The translations under genes and the position numbers were made by a program. Under the pieces are notes generated by a model. That model saw only the letters and a program-made list of their open reading frames with translations. It did not search any database and was not told where the DNA came from. A DNA stretch of 64,000 bases from Paenibacillus glycinis (lineage in GTDB: Bacteria > Bacillota > Bacilli > Paenibacillales > Paenibacillaceae): positions 124,001-188,000 of the forward strand of contig NZ_JAAAMV010000020.1 in the NCBI RefSeq assembly GCF_009909185.1. Reading direction: 5' to 3'. Positions 26,367-33,746 of this stretch are shown here, in pieces (positions within the stretch are counted from its first letter, which is position 1; every line of letters starts with the position of its first letter).

Positions 26367-28123
26367 TTCAAGGAATTGCAGCTTCATCAGGCATTGCGAT
26401 CGGCAAAGCGTTCGTCCTTCCGAACTGGGAGTGGGATCTGCCGGAACAAAAGATCGACGTCGGCGATCTGGCACGCGAATTCGATCGGCTGTACGAGGGC
26501 ATTCGCACGTCCAAGGTTGAGATCGAACAAATGAAGGATGAGCTTCGCGAAGTCGTCGGCGCGGAGGAAAGCTATATTTTCGACGCGCATCTCGCCATCC
26601 TGGACGATCCGGTGTTTATGAACGAGATTCAGGGCATCATCCAGCGCCAGTACAAAGCCGCCGAAGTGGCCGTCAAGGAAGCGATCGATCATTTCGTCAC
26701 CATGTTCGACCTGCTCGACGACGAATACATGAAAGAACGCGCGCTCGACATCAAGGACGTCGGCAACCGGCTGCTCAAGCATCTGCTGGGCGCGCCCGAG
26801 ATCACGCTGCCTTCCGACACGCAGCCGTTCATCCTGATCGCCAAGGAGCTGTCGCCGTCCCAGCTGGCGCATCTGAATCCGAATCATGTACTCGGCATCG
26901 CGACGCTGGCCGGCAGCATCACCTCGCACTCGTCGATTATGGCCAGGGCGCTCGGCGTCCCGCTCGTCATCGGCATCGAGGCGAAGCTGGAGGAACCGAT
27001 CCAGACCGGCGATTCGCTGATTATCGACGGGGGGCTCGGGATGGTGCATCTGAATCCGGAGCAGTCGCTCGTCGATTATTACACCGGCAAGCAAATCCTG
27101 CAGCGGGAGAAGAAGCAGCAGCTGAAGGGCATCATCAGCTTCAAGCCGGTCACGCAGGACGGCAAAGAAATGGAGCTGAGCGCCAACATCAGCTCGCTGA
27201 AGGAGCTCGACGTGGCATTGTCCAGCGGCACGAACGGCGTCGGCTTGTTCCGGACGGAGTTTCTGTACATGGACCGCAGCCGGCTGCCGCGCGAAGAGGA
27301 GCAGTTCGAGGTTTACAGGAGCGTCGCGGAGAAGCTGGGTCCGAAGCCGCTGATCATACGGACGCTGGACATCGGCGGAGATAAGCAATTGGACTATTTC
27401 GAGCTGCCGGCGGAAGACAATCCGTTTCTCGGCTACAGGGCCATCCGGATTTGCCTGGACAAAACCGACCTGTTCAAGACCCAGCTGAGGGCGATTTTGC
27501 GGGCCGGCCACCATGGCAACGTCAAGATCATGTATCCCTTGATCTCGTCCGTCGACGAAGTGCGGGCGGCCAACGAGCTGTTGAAGGCATGCAAAAAAGA
27601 ACTGGACGCCGAGGGCGTTCCGTATGCGAAAGACATTCAGGTCGGGATCATGGTCGAGCTGCCGGCCGCCGTGCTGATCGCGGATATGCTGGCGGAGGAA
27701 GTGGATTTCTTCAGCATCGGCACCAATGACCTGATCCAATTCACGCTCGCGGTCGACCGGATGAACGAGCGGATCTCGCACATGTACGAACCGTTTCATC
27801 CGTCCGTGCTGCGCATGATCAAGCTGACGGTCGAAGCGGCAAAACGCAAGGGCATCCACGTCGGGGTATGCGGGGAAATGGCGGGGGACCTCAAGGCGCT
27901 GCCGATCTGGCTGGCGCTCGACGTCGACGAGCTGAGCATGTCCGCGCATTCCATCCTGCCGGTGAAGGAACGGCTGCTGTCGCTCCGGCAGCAGGAGAGC
28001 CGCGAACTATTCGATCGGATCCTCGGCTGCCGAACGAGCGCGGAGATCCACGAGCTGCTGAAGCTCAGGACGGCGGAGGAGCAGGCGGCGGAAGAATTGC
28101 CGGATTTGTTCAAAAGCTCCTGA
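26363..28123 (+). CDS. ptsI: PTS enzyme I
   Basis: Enzyme I takes phosphate from PEP and passes it to HPr. The 586-residue protein has the N-terminal HPr-binding/phospho-His domain (AASSGIAIGKAFV; active H189 in AGSITSHSSIMARALG) and the C-terminal PEP barrel with GTNGVGLFRTEFLYMD, RTLDIGGDK, FFSIGTNDLIQF and active C503 in GVCGEMAGD. GTG 26363 follows ggtggagggg and overlaps the EIICBA stop by 4 nt. Length and motifs are standard. Confidence 0.97.
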   Translation: MIQGIAASSGIAIGKAFVLPNWEWDLPEQKIDVGDLAREFDRLYEGIRTSKVEIEQMKDELREVVGAEESYIFDAHLAILDDPVFMNEIQGIIQRQYKAAEVAVKEAIDHFVTMFDLLDDEYMKERALDIKDVGNRLLKHLLGAPEITLPSDTQPFILIAKELSPSQLAHLNPNHVLGIATLAGSITSHSSIMARALGVPLVIGIEAKLEEPIQTGDSLIIDGGLGMVHLNPEQSLVDYYTGKQILQREKKQQLKGIISFKPVTQDGKEMELSANISSLKELDVALSSGTNGVGLFRTEFLYMDRSRLPREEEQFEVYRSVAEKLGPKPLIIRTLDIGGDKQLDYFELPAEDNPFLGYRAIRICLDKTDLFKTQLRAILRAGHHGNVKIMYPLISSVDEVRAANELLKACKKELDAEGVPYAKDIQVGIMVELPAAVLIADMLAEEVDFFSIGTNDLIQFTLAVDRMNERISHMYEPFHPSVLRMIKLTVEAAKRKGIHVGVCGEMAGDLKALPIWLALDVDELSMSAHSILPVKERLLSLRQQESRELFDRILGCRTSAEIHELLKLRTAEEQAAEELPDLFKSS

Positions 28124-28126
28124 AAC

Positions 28127-28163
28127 GAAAAGGAAAAGGAAAAAGAAAAGGAAAAGGAAAAGG
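28127..28163 (+). repeat. (GAAAAG)n polypurine tract after ptsI
   Basis: Thirty-seven consecutive purines built from about six GAAAAG units (one unit has A for G). It starts 4 nt after the ptsI stop. The last units form the 5' arm of the ptsI terminator. Confidence 0.85.
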
Positions 28164-28195
28164 CGGCAACCGCAAGGGTTGCCGCCTTTTCCTTT
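28153..28195 (+). terminator. Terminator of the PTS operon
   Basis: aaaggaaaaggcggcaacc pairs with ggttgccgccttttccttt: a perfect 19-bp stem with a 5-nt loop. The lower stem is made from the polypurine repeat, so the usual U tract is replaced by a mixed C/U tract. It lies 9 nt before the end of the convergent PfpI-like gene. Confidence 0.85.
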
Positions 28196-28204
28196 GGGGA
28201 TTCA

Positions 28205-28726
28205 TCACTTCCGGAGCGCGTCCACGAACGCTTTGGCGTAGGGCGGCAAGTCCGGCGGACGACGCGCGGAGACCAGGTGTCCGTCGACGACGACCGGCTC
28301 GTCGATCCAGGTCGCGCCGGCGTTCTCCATATCGTCGCGGATACCCGGCGTCGACGTGACCTTGCGTCCTTGAAGAATCTTGGCGGATATCAATACCCAG
28401 CCGGCATGGCAGATCTGTCCGATCGGCTTGGCGGCCGCGTCCATCTCCCGGACGATACGCAGCACTTTCGGATAGCGGCGGATTTTGTCCGGCGCCCAGC
28501 CTCCGGGTACGAGCAGTCCGTCGATCGCGGCGCTGTCCAGCTCGTCGTACGCAACGTCGGCCGTGGCGGGCACGCCGTATTTTCCGATATGCGTACGGCC
28601 TTTCTCCGGTCCGGCGAACAGGACCGTCGCGCCTTCCTCGCGAACGCGGTAGACGGGGTACCACAATTCGAGGTCCTCGAATTCGTCGTCCAGCAGGCAA
28701 ATAATCGTTTTTCCTTGAAGCGTCAT
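28205..28726 (-). CDS. DJ-1/PfpI-family protein
   Basis: A 173-residue single-domain protein of the DJ-1/PfpI superfamily (B. subtilis YraA/YfkM type). It shows DDEFEDLELWYPVYR (conserved Glu), LLVPGGWAPDKIRR, and the nucleophile elbow IGQICHAGWVL with the reactive Cys, and ends RPPDLPPYAKAFVDALR, the LpaF-like C terminus. Members act in stress defence as deglycases, peptidases or chaperones; which is not decided by sequence. ATG 28726 has gaggaacggca upstream. It is monocistronic and convergent with ptsI. Confidence 0.9.
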   Translation of the reverse strand: MTLQGKTIICLLDDEFEDLELWYPVYRVREEGATVLFAGPEKGRTHIGKYGVPATADVAYDELDSAAIDGLLVPGGWAPDKIRRYPKVLRIVREMDAAAKPIGQICHAGWVLISAKILQGRKVTSTPGIRDDMENAGATWIDEPVVVDGHLVSARRPPDLPPYAKAFVDALRK

Positions 28727-28922
28727 TGCCGTTCCTCCTCCAGATGAAGCGCGTTATCGAACGCTATCCTCCATCATAATCGAAGGGGATTCCATGAAGC
28801 AAACCGTCAACGGGCAGGGTGCTTCGGCTGGCGGTTTAATCCGATAGATGCAAAAATTACAACCCTGTCGCAAGAAGGACTTTAATGCAAAAAGTCGAAT
28901 ATCTTATCGTCGAGCCGCGCCT

Positions 28923-28940
28923 TTGAAAGAGCGCTTTCAA
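28923..28940. promoter_or_regulatory. Imperfect palindrome before the zinc-finger gene
   Basis: ttgaaagagcgctttcaa has two 6-8 bp arms (ttgaaag / ctttcaa) around an asymmetric centre. It resembles a cre site but the centre is 2 bp too long. The 250-bp gap 28727-28976 otherwise shows no clear promoter. It could be an operator or a hairpin just upstream of the SD. Confidence 0.35.
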
Positions 28941-28976
28941 GGTAGGCTGCTTTTTTAGGAGAAGGAGTGGGCGATT

Positions 28977-29393
28977 TTGCAAAAGCGCTGTTCTTGCGGC
29001 GATGTGATGCCAATGAAGCTGCGTACCGTTATTTATTCCAACAAGGTTGAAATCGATAATGTTCCCATTTACTCATGCCCTTCCTGCAACCGCAGCGAAG
29101 TGTTTCCCGAAGTCAAGCCGGATTTGACCGGTTTGATCGGAAAATTGGGCGCGCAACCCGTAAAACAAACCTTTTTGTTTAACGAATGGAATGAATGGGC
29201 AAAGCTGTTAGTAGAGGCTTATTATGAACATAAACATTCCGACCCCGCGTTCGTGAGGCGGATGACGGAGGAACGAATCGACATGCTCCTTGACTTGTTA
29301 TCCGTTGCGCAAGCTTCCGGCGATGAGGAGTGGACGGCTGAAATACATAAGCGGCTGACCCAGTTGAGCAGGAGCATGCTTCAATACGGATGA
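28977..29393 (+). CDS. YgiT-type zinc-finger protein
   Basis: A 138-residue protein with an N-terminal zinc ribbon: C5-x-C7 (RCSCGDVMP) and C34-x2-C37 (YSCPSCNRSEVF). This is the arrangement of the YgiT/MqsA N-terminal domain. The C-terminal part is helical and does not resemble the MqsA helix-turn-helix, and there is no adjacent toxin gene, so an antitoxin role is unlikely. The start is TTG 28977 with aaggag 10 nt upstream. It is followed after 16 nt by ytxJ. Function unknown. Confidence 0.75.
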   Translation: MQKRCSCGDVMPMKLRTVIYSNKVEIDNVPIYSCPSCNRSEVFPEVKPDLTGLIGKLGAQPVKQTFLFNEWNEWAKLLVEAYYEHKHSDPAFVRRMTEERIDMLLDLLSVAQASGDEEWTAEIHKRLTQLSRSMLQYG

Positions 29394-29409
29394 CGAAGGA
29401 AGTGCCGGG

Positions 29410-29766
29410 ATGGAAATGCCTCTTCCGATAACGACGGTCGCGAGCTGGGAGGAAGCCTTCGGCGGCTCATCGCGCCAGCCGCTGCTCGTGTTCAAGCACA
29501 GCACGCAATGCTCCATCAGCAGCGGGGCTTACGAGGAGCTCTCCAACTGGCTGGAGGATGCCGTGACGTTAACGCTCAAGCCGATCATGGTGCTCGTTCC
29601 GGACAACCGCGACGTATCCGACGCGATCGCCGCGCGATTGAATCTCAAGCATGAATCGCCTCAGCTGATTCTGGTGGAAGGCGGCAAGGTGTCGTGGCAT
29701 GCTTCGCACTGGCGGATTACCTACTCAACATTAGACGAGCATCTCGGCACGCATTGCGAAAAGTAA
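29410..29766 (+). CDS. ytxJ: Bacilliredoxin-like YtxJ (BrxC family)
   Basis: A 118-residue thioredoxin-fold protein of the YtxJ/BrxC family, monothiol bacilliredoxins that remove bacillithiol from proteins after oxidative stress. The signature is FKHSTQCSISSGAYEEL with a single Cys (usual family motif TCPIS), plus the cis-Pro region HESPQLILVEGGKVSWHASHW. ATG 29410 with tgccggga only is a weak SD, but the 16-nt gap suggests coupling to the zinc-finger gene. In B. subtilis ytxJ is also close to ccpA. Confidence 0.9.
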   Translation: MEMPLPITTVASWEEAFGGSSRQPLLVFKHSTQCSISSGAYEELSNWLEDAVTLTLKPIMVLVPDNRDVSDAIAARLNLKHESPQLILVEGGKVSWHASHWRITYSTLDEHLGTHCEK

Positions 29767-29839
29767 TATTTTGTCGTATCATTAAACGATAAGGTGTTAT
29801 GGGGCGCGAGAAAAATTTGAACTAATGGAGAGTAGGACT

Positions 29840-30847
29840 GTGACGGTAACCATTTATGATGTAGCAAGAGAAGCAGGCGTGTCGATGGCGACTGTGTCGC
29901 GTGTCGTCAACAACAATCCCAACGTAAAACCTCAAACACGCAAGAAAGTATTCGAAGCCATCGAACGGCTCGGCTATCGCCCGAATGCCGTTGCCCGCGG
30001 TCTGGCGAGCAAGAAGACGACGACCGTCGGCGTGGTCATTCCCGATATTTCCAATGCGATCTTCGCGGAAGTGGCGCGGGGAATCGAAGATATTGCCAAT
30101 ATGTACCACTACAACATTATCCTGTGCAATGCGGATAAGAAGAAAGATAAAGAGATTCGCGTCATCAACACGCTTCTGGAGAAGCAGGTCGACGGTCTTT
30201 TGTTCATGGGCGGCGCCGTGACGGAAGAGCATTTGCAAGCGTTTAAGACGGCCAACGTGCCGATCGTGCTCTGCGCGACGACCGACGAGAACGGCACGAT
30301 TCCTTCCGTCGATATCGATCACGAGGCAGCGGCGTTCGAGGCGGTGCAAACCTTGATCAAGAACGGACACCGCACGATCGCGATGATCGGCGGCACGCTG
30401 CAGGATCCGGCGAACGGCTACGCCCGTTTCCAAGGCTACAAGCGGGCGCTCGAGACGGCCGGCTTGACCTACGACGAGAACCTCGTGCGCATCGGCAATT
30501 ACCGGTATGAATCCGGCGTCGATGCGATGAAATACTTCCTGGAGCAACCGGTCCGGCCGACCGCGGTCTTCTCCGCGACGGACGAAATGGCGATCGGGGC
30601 GATCCACTGCATCCAGGACGCCGGCTTGAAGGTGCCTGAAGATATTTCCGTCATCAGCGTGGACAACAGCCGCATGGCTTCCATGGTACGTCCCCAATTG
30701 ACCGCCGTCGCTCAGCCGATGTACGATATCGGCGCGGTATCGATGCGTCTGCTGACGAAGCTGATGAAGAAAGAAACCGTCGACAACCCGAAGGTCGTCT
30801 TGCCGTATGAAATCGTTACCCGACAATCGGTAGGCAGCATCGAATGA
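29840..30847 (+). CDS. ccpA: Catabolite control protein A
   Basis: CcpA is the LacI-family master regulator of carbon catabolite control; with Ser-phosphorylated HPr or Crh it binds cre sites. The 335-residue protein has the helix-turn-helix [19 protein letters not shown] and hinge [20 protein letters not shown], then the periplasmic-binding-like core. GTG 29840 is chosen: it gives the usual [12 protein letters not shown] start and lies 9-12 nt after the ggagagtagg; ATG 29825 is within that SD. The stop overlaps mtnN by 4 nt. Position with acuC/acuA/acsA matches Bacillus. Confidence 0.97.
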   Translation: MTVTIYDVAREAGVSMATVSRVVNNNPNVKPQTRKKVFEAIERLGYRPNAVARGLASKKTTTVGVVIPDISNAIFAEVARGIEDIANMYHYNIILCNADKKKDKEIRVINTLLEKQVDGLLFMGGAVTEEHLQAFKTANVPIVLCATTDENGTIPSVDIDHEAAAFEAVQTLIKNGHRTIAMIGGTLQDPANGYARFQGYKRALETAGLTYDENLVRIGNYRYESGVDAMKYFLEQPVRPTAVFSATDEMAIGAIHCIQDAGLKVPEDISVISVDNSRMASMVRPQLTAVAQPMYDIGAVSMRLLTKLMKKETVDNPKVVLPYEIVTRQSVGSIE

Positions 30848-31548
30848 CGACGGCGTATGGCAAAATCGGCATCGTAGGCGCCATGGCAGAAGAAATCGAA
30901 TTGCTTCACAAGCATGTCGCGAAAACAGGCTCGTTCATCATAGCGGGCATCGAATATACGGAAGGCAGTCTGCACGGCCACCAAGTCGTTTTCTGCAAAT
31001 CCGGCGTAGGCAAGGTCAACGCGGCGGTATGCACGCAGCTGTTGATCGATGCGGGGGTGGAGTGCGTCCTGTTTACGGGCGTCGCGGGCGCGGTTGCGCC
31101 GAGCTTGAATATCGGCGATATCGTCATCTCGACCTCGTGCTTGCAGCATGATTTCGACGTGACGCCGCTCGGATTCGCGCGCGGACAAATTCCGTACCAG
31201 GACGTTTGGGAGTTTCAAGCGGATCGGGATCTCGTGGAGCTGGCCGGCGCGGCAAGCGAGCGTTTGTTCCCGGGACGGAGCCTGAAGGGCAAAGTGCTCT
31301 CCGGCGATCAATTCATCGCATCCCGCGATGCGGTCCGCGGGCTCTATGAAGAGCTTGGCGGCGCTTGTACCGAGATGGAAGGCGCCTCGTTGGCGCAGGT
31401 ATGCGCGATGAACGGAGTTCCGTACGTCGTCATTCGTTCCATGTCGGATAAAGCGGACGGATCGGCGCATGTGAATTTTGTCGAATTCACGATTCAAGCT
31501 TCCATCAACTCGCATGCGATCATTGATGATATGCTCAAACATCTGTAA
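30844..31548 (+). CDS. mtnN: MTA/SAH nucleosidase
   Basis: MtnN hydrolyses methylthioadenosine and S-adenosylhomocysteine, which feeds methionine salvage and, where LuxS is present, AI-2 formation. The 234-residue PNP-fold protein has [44 protein letters not shown] (ribose-binding Glu) and RSMSDKADG (catalytic Asp). ATG 30844 overlaps the ccpA stop (ATGA), which couples the enzyme to CcpA translation. A strong terminator follows. Confidence 0.95.
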   Translation: MTTAYGKIGIVGAMAEEIELLHKHVAKTGSFIIAGIEYTEGSLHGHQVVFCKSGVGKVNAAVCTQLLIDAGVECVLFTGVAGAVAPSLNIGDIVISTSCLQHDFDVTPLGFARGQIPYQDVWEFQADRDLVELAGAASERLFPGRSLKGKVLSGDQFIASRDAVRGLYEELGGACTEMEGASLAQVCAMNGVPYVVIRSMSDKADGSAHVNFVEFTIQASINSHAIIDDMLKHL

Positions 31549-31577
31549 GCCGATCTGGTTTGCAGGCGTTATACAAC

Positions 31578-31629
31578 AAAAGGCAGCCGTACATGCTCTC
31601 CAAGCGGAGAAGCGTACGGGTGCCTTTTT
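31578..31629. terminator. Bidirectional terminator
   Basis: aaaaggca...cgtac (31578-31592) and gtacgggtgccttttt (31613-31628) pair with one bulge and an inner ctctcc/ggagaag helix. A and T runs on both sides serve mtnN (+) and acuC (-). Confidence 0.75.
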
Positions 31630-31632
31630 CGT

Positions 31633-32820
31633 TTATAGCTGATCCAATACGAGGTTCATGGTGCCTTTGTTGCGCGACTCGATTTCTTGCCGCCTTGGCA
31701 TCGGCTCCCAAGACGCGAGATCGTCCAGCCAGCTGCCCGGAAGCGGATCTTCGCTGCGCGGAGCCCATTGCTCCAGCCAGCTCGCCGGCAGCGGCTCGTT
31801 CGCGCCGTCGTCGTTCAGGCGGTCCATCATCGCATGATCGGTCATGGCGAGCCAGACGAACGCCCAAGCACGGGGGACGACGCGCCAGATGTCGTATCCG
31901 CCTCCGCCGAGCGCGATCCAGCGGCCATCCGCGTAACGATGGGCAAGGTCGTGTATGATCATCGGCATGGCCTGGTAGATGCGCATGCTGCAGTGGATAT
32001 GCGATAACGGATCGTAAGCGTGCGCATCGCACCCATGTTGGCTCACGATGACGTCGGGCCGGAAGACCTCTGCTGCCCGTTCCACTGTCGCGCGGAAGCT
32101 TTCGAGCCAGGAATCGTCTTCGGTGTACGGTTCCATCGGGACATTGACGCTCATGCCGAAGCCGGCGTCCGTGCCGCGCTCGGAGACGAAGCCGGTGCCG
32201 GGAAACAAGTATTTGCCGGTCTCATGGATGGAATACGTGCACACCTCGGGATCGGCATAGAACGTCCACTGGACGCCGTCTCCATGATGAACGTCCGTGT
32301 CGATATAGAGCACGCGAGCGCCGTATTGCTTGCGGATATGCGCGATGGCGACGGCGGCGTCGTTATAGACGCAGAAGCCCGAGCCGCGGTCGGGAAAGGC
32401 GTGGTGCAATCCGCCGGCCATATGGTAGGCATGCTTGGCTTGACCGCGCATGACTACGTCCGCCGCGAGGATGGAACCGCCGGCGATGGCGGCGGCGGCT
32501 TCGTGCACGCCCGGGAAGTACGGCGTATCCTCGGTGCTCAAGCCGTATTGATCCGCGCGGCCGGCCGCTTCGTGCGCCGGTTGAGCCAGGCTGAGATGCT
32601 GTACGGCTTCGATGTAATCCGGGCGATGCACGAGGCCCAGCTCAGCCTCGCTTGCCGGGGCTGCTTCCAAGATGTCGGTCTCGTTCAAGGCGCCGGCGGT
32701 TTCCAACAGATGCCGGGCAAGCGTCAGGCGAATCGGGTTGAAGGGATGCTCCTGGTTGAATTTATACCGTTTCGCATCGGGGGAATCGATAAACACGGCA
32801 TTGGCCGTCATGCTGTTCAT
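31633..32820 (-). CDS. acuC: AcuC, protein deacetylase (class I HDAC fold)
   Basis: AcuC removes the acetyl group from acetylated AcsA and re-activates it. The 395-residue protein belongs to the zinc-dependent HDAC family: HMAGGLHHAF (catalytic His pair), YIDTDVHHGDGVQWTFY (zinc ligands Asp and His), CDAHAYDPL (second zinc Asp), and ALGGGGYDIWRVVPRAW (catalytic Tyr). ATG 32820 is close to its aaaggcag; ATG 32811 is an alternative. It is 29 nt downstream of acuA on the same strand. The acuB gene seen between them in B. subtilis is absent. Confidence 0.95.
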   Translation of the reverse strand: MNSMTANAVFIDSPDAKRYKFNQEHPFNPIRLTLARHLLETAGALNETDILEAAPASEAELGLVHRPDYIEAVQHLSLAQPAHEAAGRADQYGLSTEDTPYFPGVHEAAAAIAGGSILAADVVMRGQAKHAYHMAGGLHHAFPDRGSGFCVYNDAAVAIAHIRKQYGARVLYIDTDVHHGDGVQWTFYADPEVCTYSIHETGKYLFPGTGFVSERGTDAGFGMSVNVPMEPYTEDDSWLESFRATVERAAEVFRPDVIVSQHGCDAHAYDPLSHIHCSMRIYQAMPMIIHDLAHRYADGRWIALGGGGYDIWRVVPRAWAFVWLAMTDHAMMDRLNDDGANEPLPASWLEQWAPRSEDPLPGSWLDDLASWEPMPRRQEIESRNKGTMNLVLDQL

Positions 32821-32849
32821 CTGCCTTTCTGCGCGTACGCTCGATTATG

Positions 32850-33482
32850 CTAAACCATGAATCGCTGCCGAAAGCGGACGCGATCGAATTGCTCCGCGGA
32901 GCTGAGGGGCACTTCCCGGCCGATGCGAACCATGAGACAGTTGGCGGGATGGGCGCAGATCTCGGGATCGTCCGTCGCAAACCAGACCATGCCGGCTTCT
33001 TTCATTAAATTTTCCATCATGGTCCGGTAATCCCAGACGCTCAATCCCGTTCCTTCGAGATCCCAGTGCCAGTAATATTCGGTCGTGTATACGATGGCGT
33101 TCTCTAATTGGCCGTCTTGAAAGGCGAGCAGAATCAGTCGTTTGGCCAATCCCAACCCGCGATAATCGTCCGCCACCTCGACCGCGCCGAGCTCGATCAG
33201 ATCTTCCATGTTGCCTTCCGACCATCGCTCCAGTTCATCGGGGTAATGAAAGGTCACGTAACCGACGATCGTATCGCCGTCCCTGGCCGCGATGATCCGG
33301 CCTTCGGGAAGCCCGGCGATCTCCACGAGCGCCTGGAACTGCTCGGGCGGCCGCCTGAACGCATCCAGCTGGGCATGCAGCTTCAGACCGGCGAGCCGTT
33401 CGGCGGGAAGCGGGCCTTCGATGACGATTTCCCGTTCGCGAAAGGGGATGAGTTCGGTATGCAGCTGTTTGCGGTGTTCCAA
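32850..33482 (-). CDS. acuA: AcuA, protein acetyltransferase
   Basis: AcuA is a GNAT acetyltransferase that inactivates AcsA by acetylating its catalytic Lys. The 210-residue product has RPPEQFQALVEIAGLPEGRI, GYVTFHYPDELERWSEGNME, the acetyl-CoA loop VEVADDYRGLGLAKRLI, and YWHWDLEGTGLSVWDYRTMM, all as in Bacillus AcuA. TTG 33482 is preferred: it gives the expected MEHRKQLHTELI start with aaaggag 9 nt upstream, whereas the frame reaching 33533 has no SD. Divergent from its target gene acsA. Confidence 0.95.
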   Translation of the reverse strand: MEHRKQLHTELIPFREREIVIEGPLPAERLAGLKLHAQLDAFRRPPEQFQALVEIAGLPEGRIIAARDGDTIVGYVTFHYPDELERWSEGNMEDLIELGAVEVADDYRGLGLAKRLILLAFQDGQLENAIVYTTEYYWHWDLEGTGLSVWDYRTMMENLMKEAGMVWFATDDPEICAHPANCLMVRIGREVPLSSAEQFDRVRFRQRFMV

Positions 33483-33664
33483 AGAAGTCGGCTCCTTTCG
33501 CAAAATACAAGGCGCTAACGTTGCGATAGCCATGCTTATATTTCGCCGGAATGAAACGAGCTTGCCCTCCCGGTAAGAAAAGCGGCAACCGTTTCACCTT
33601 GTGCTACCCTACTTATATCAAAAAAAAGTTGGAATGAAAAGCATGGCCTCGCCAACGGCAGTCA

Positions 33665-33688
33665 TGATATAATATGAAAGCGTATTCG
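33665..33688 (+). promoter_or_regulatory. acsA extended -10 promoter with cre-like site
   Basis: TGATATAAT (33665-33673) has a TGn extension and a perfect TATAAT. Two bases on, tgaaagcgtattcg (33675-33688) fits the cre core TGNAANCGNNNNCA except for the last base. It covers the transcription start, a repressing position for CcpA. B. subtilis acsA is known to be CcpA-repressed; the site here is inference. Confidence 0.6.
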
Positions 33689-33746
33689 AGTGCGTCTCGA
33701 AGAGAGAAATGAGAACGGTTTACTATGGGTAGGAGGATGATGAACG

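Noticed and set aside
28923..28940. cre site upstream of the zinc-finger gene
   Set aside because: The arms resemble cre, but the centre is 16 bp instead of 14, so it does not fit the consensus in either orientation. Kept only as an undefined palindrome.
28977..29393. MqsA-type antitoxin
   Set aside because: Only the zinc ribbon matches. There is no helix-turn-helix and no toxin gene next to it.
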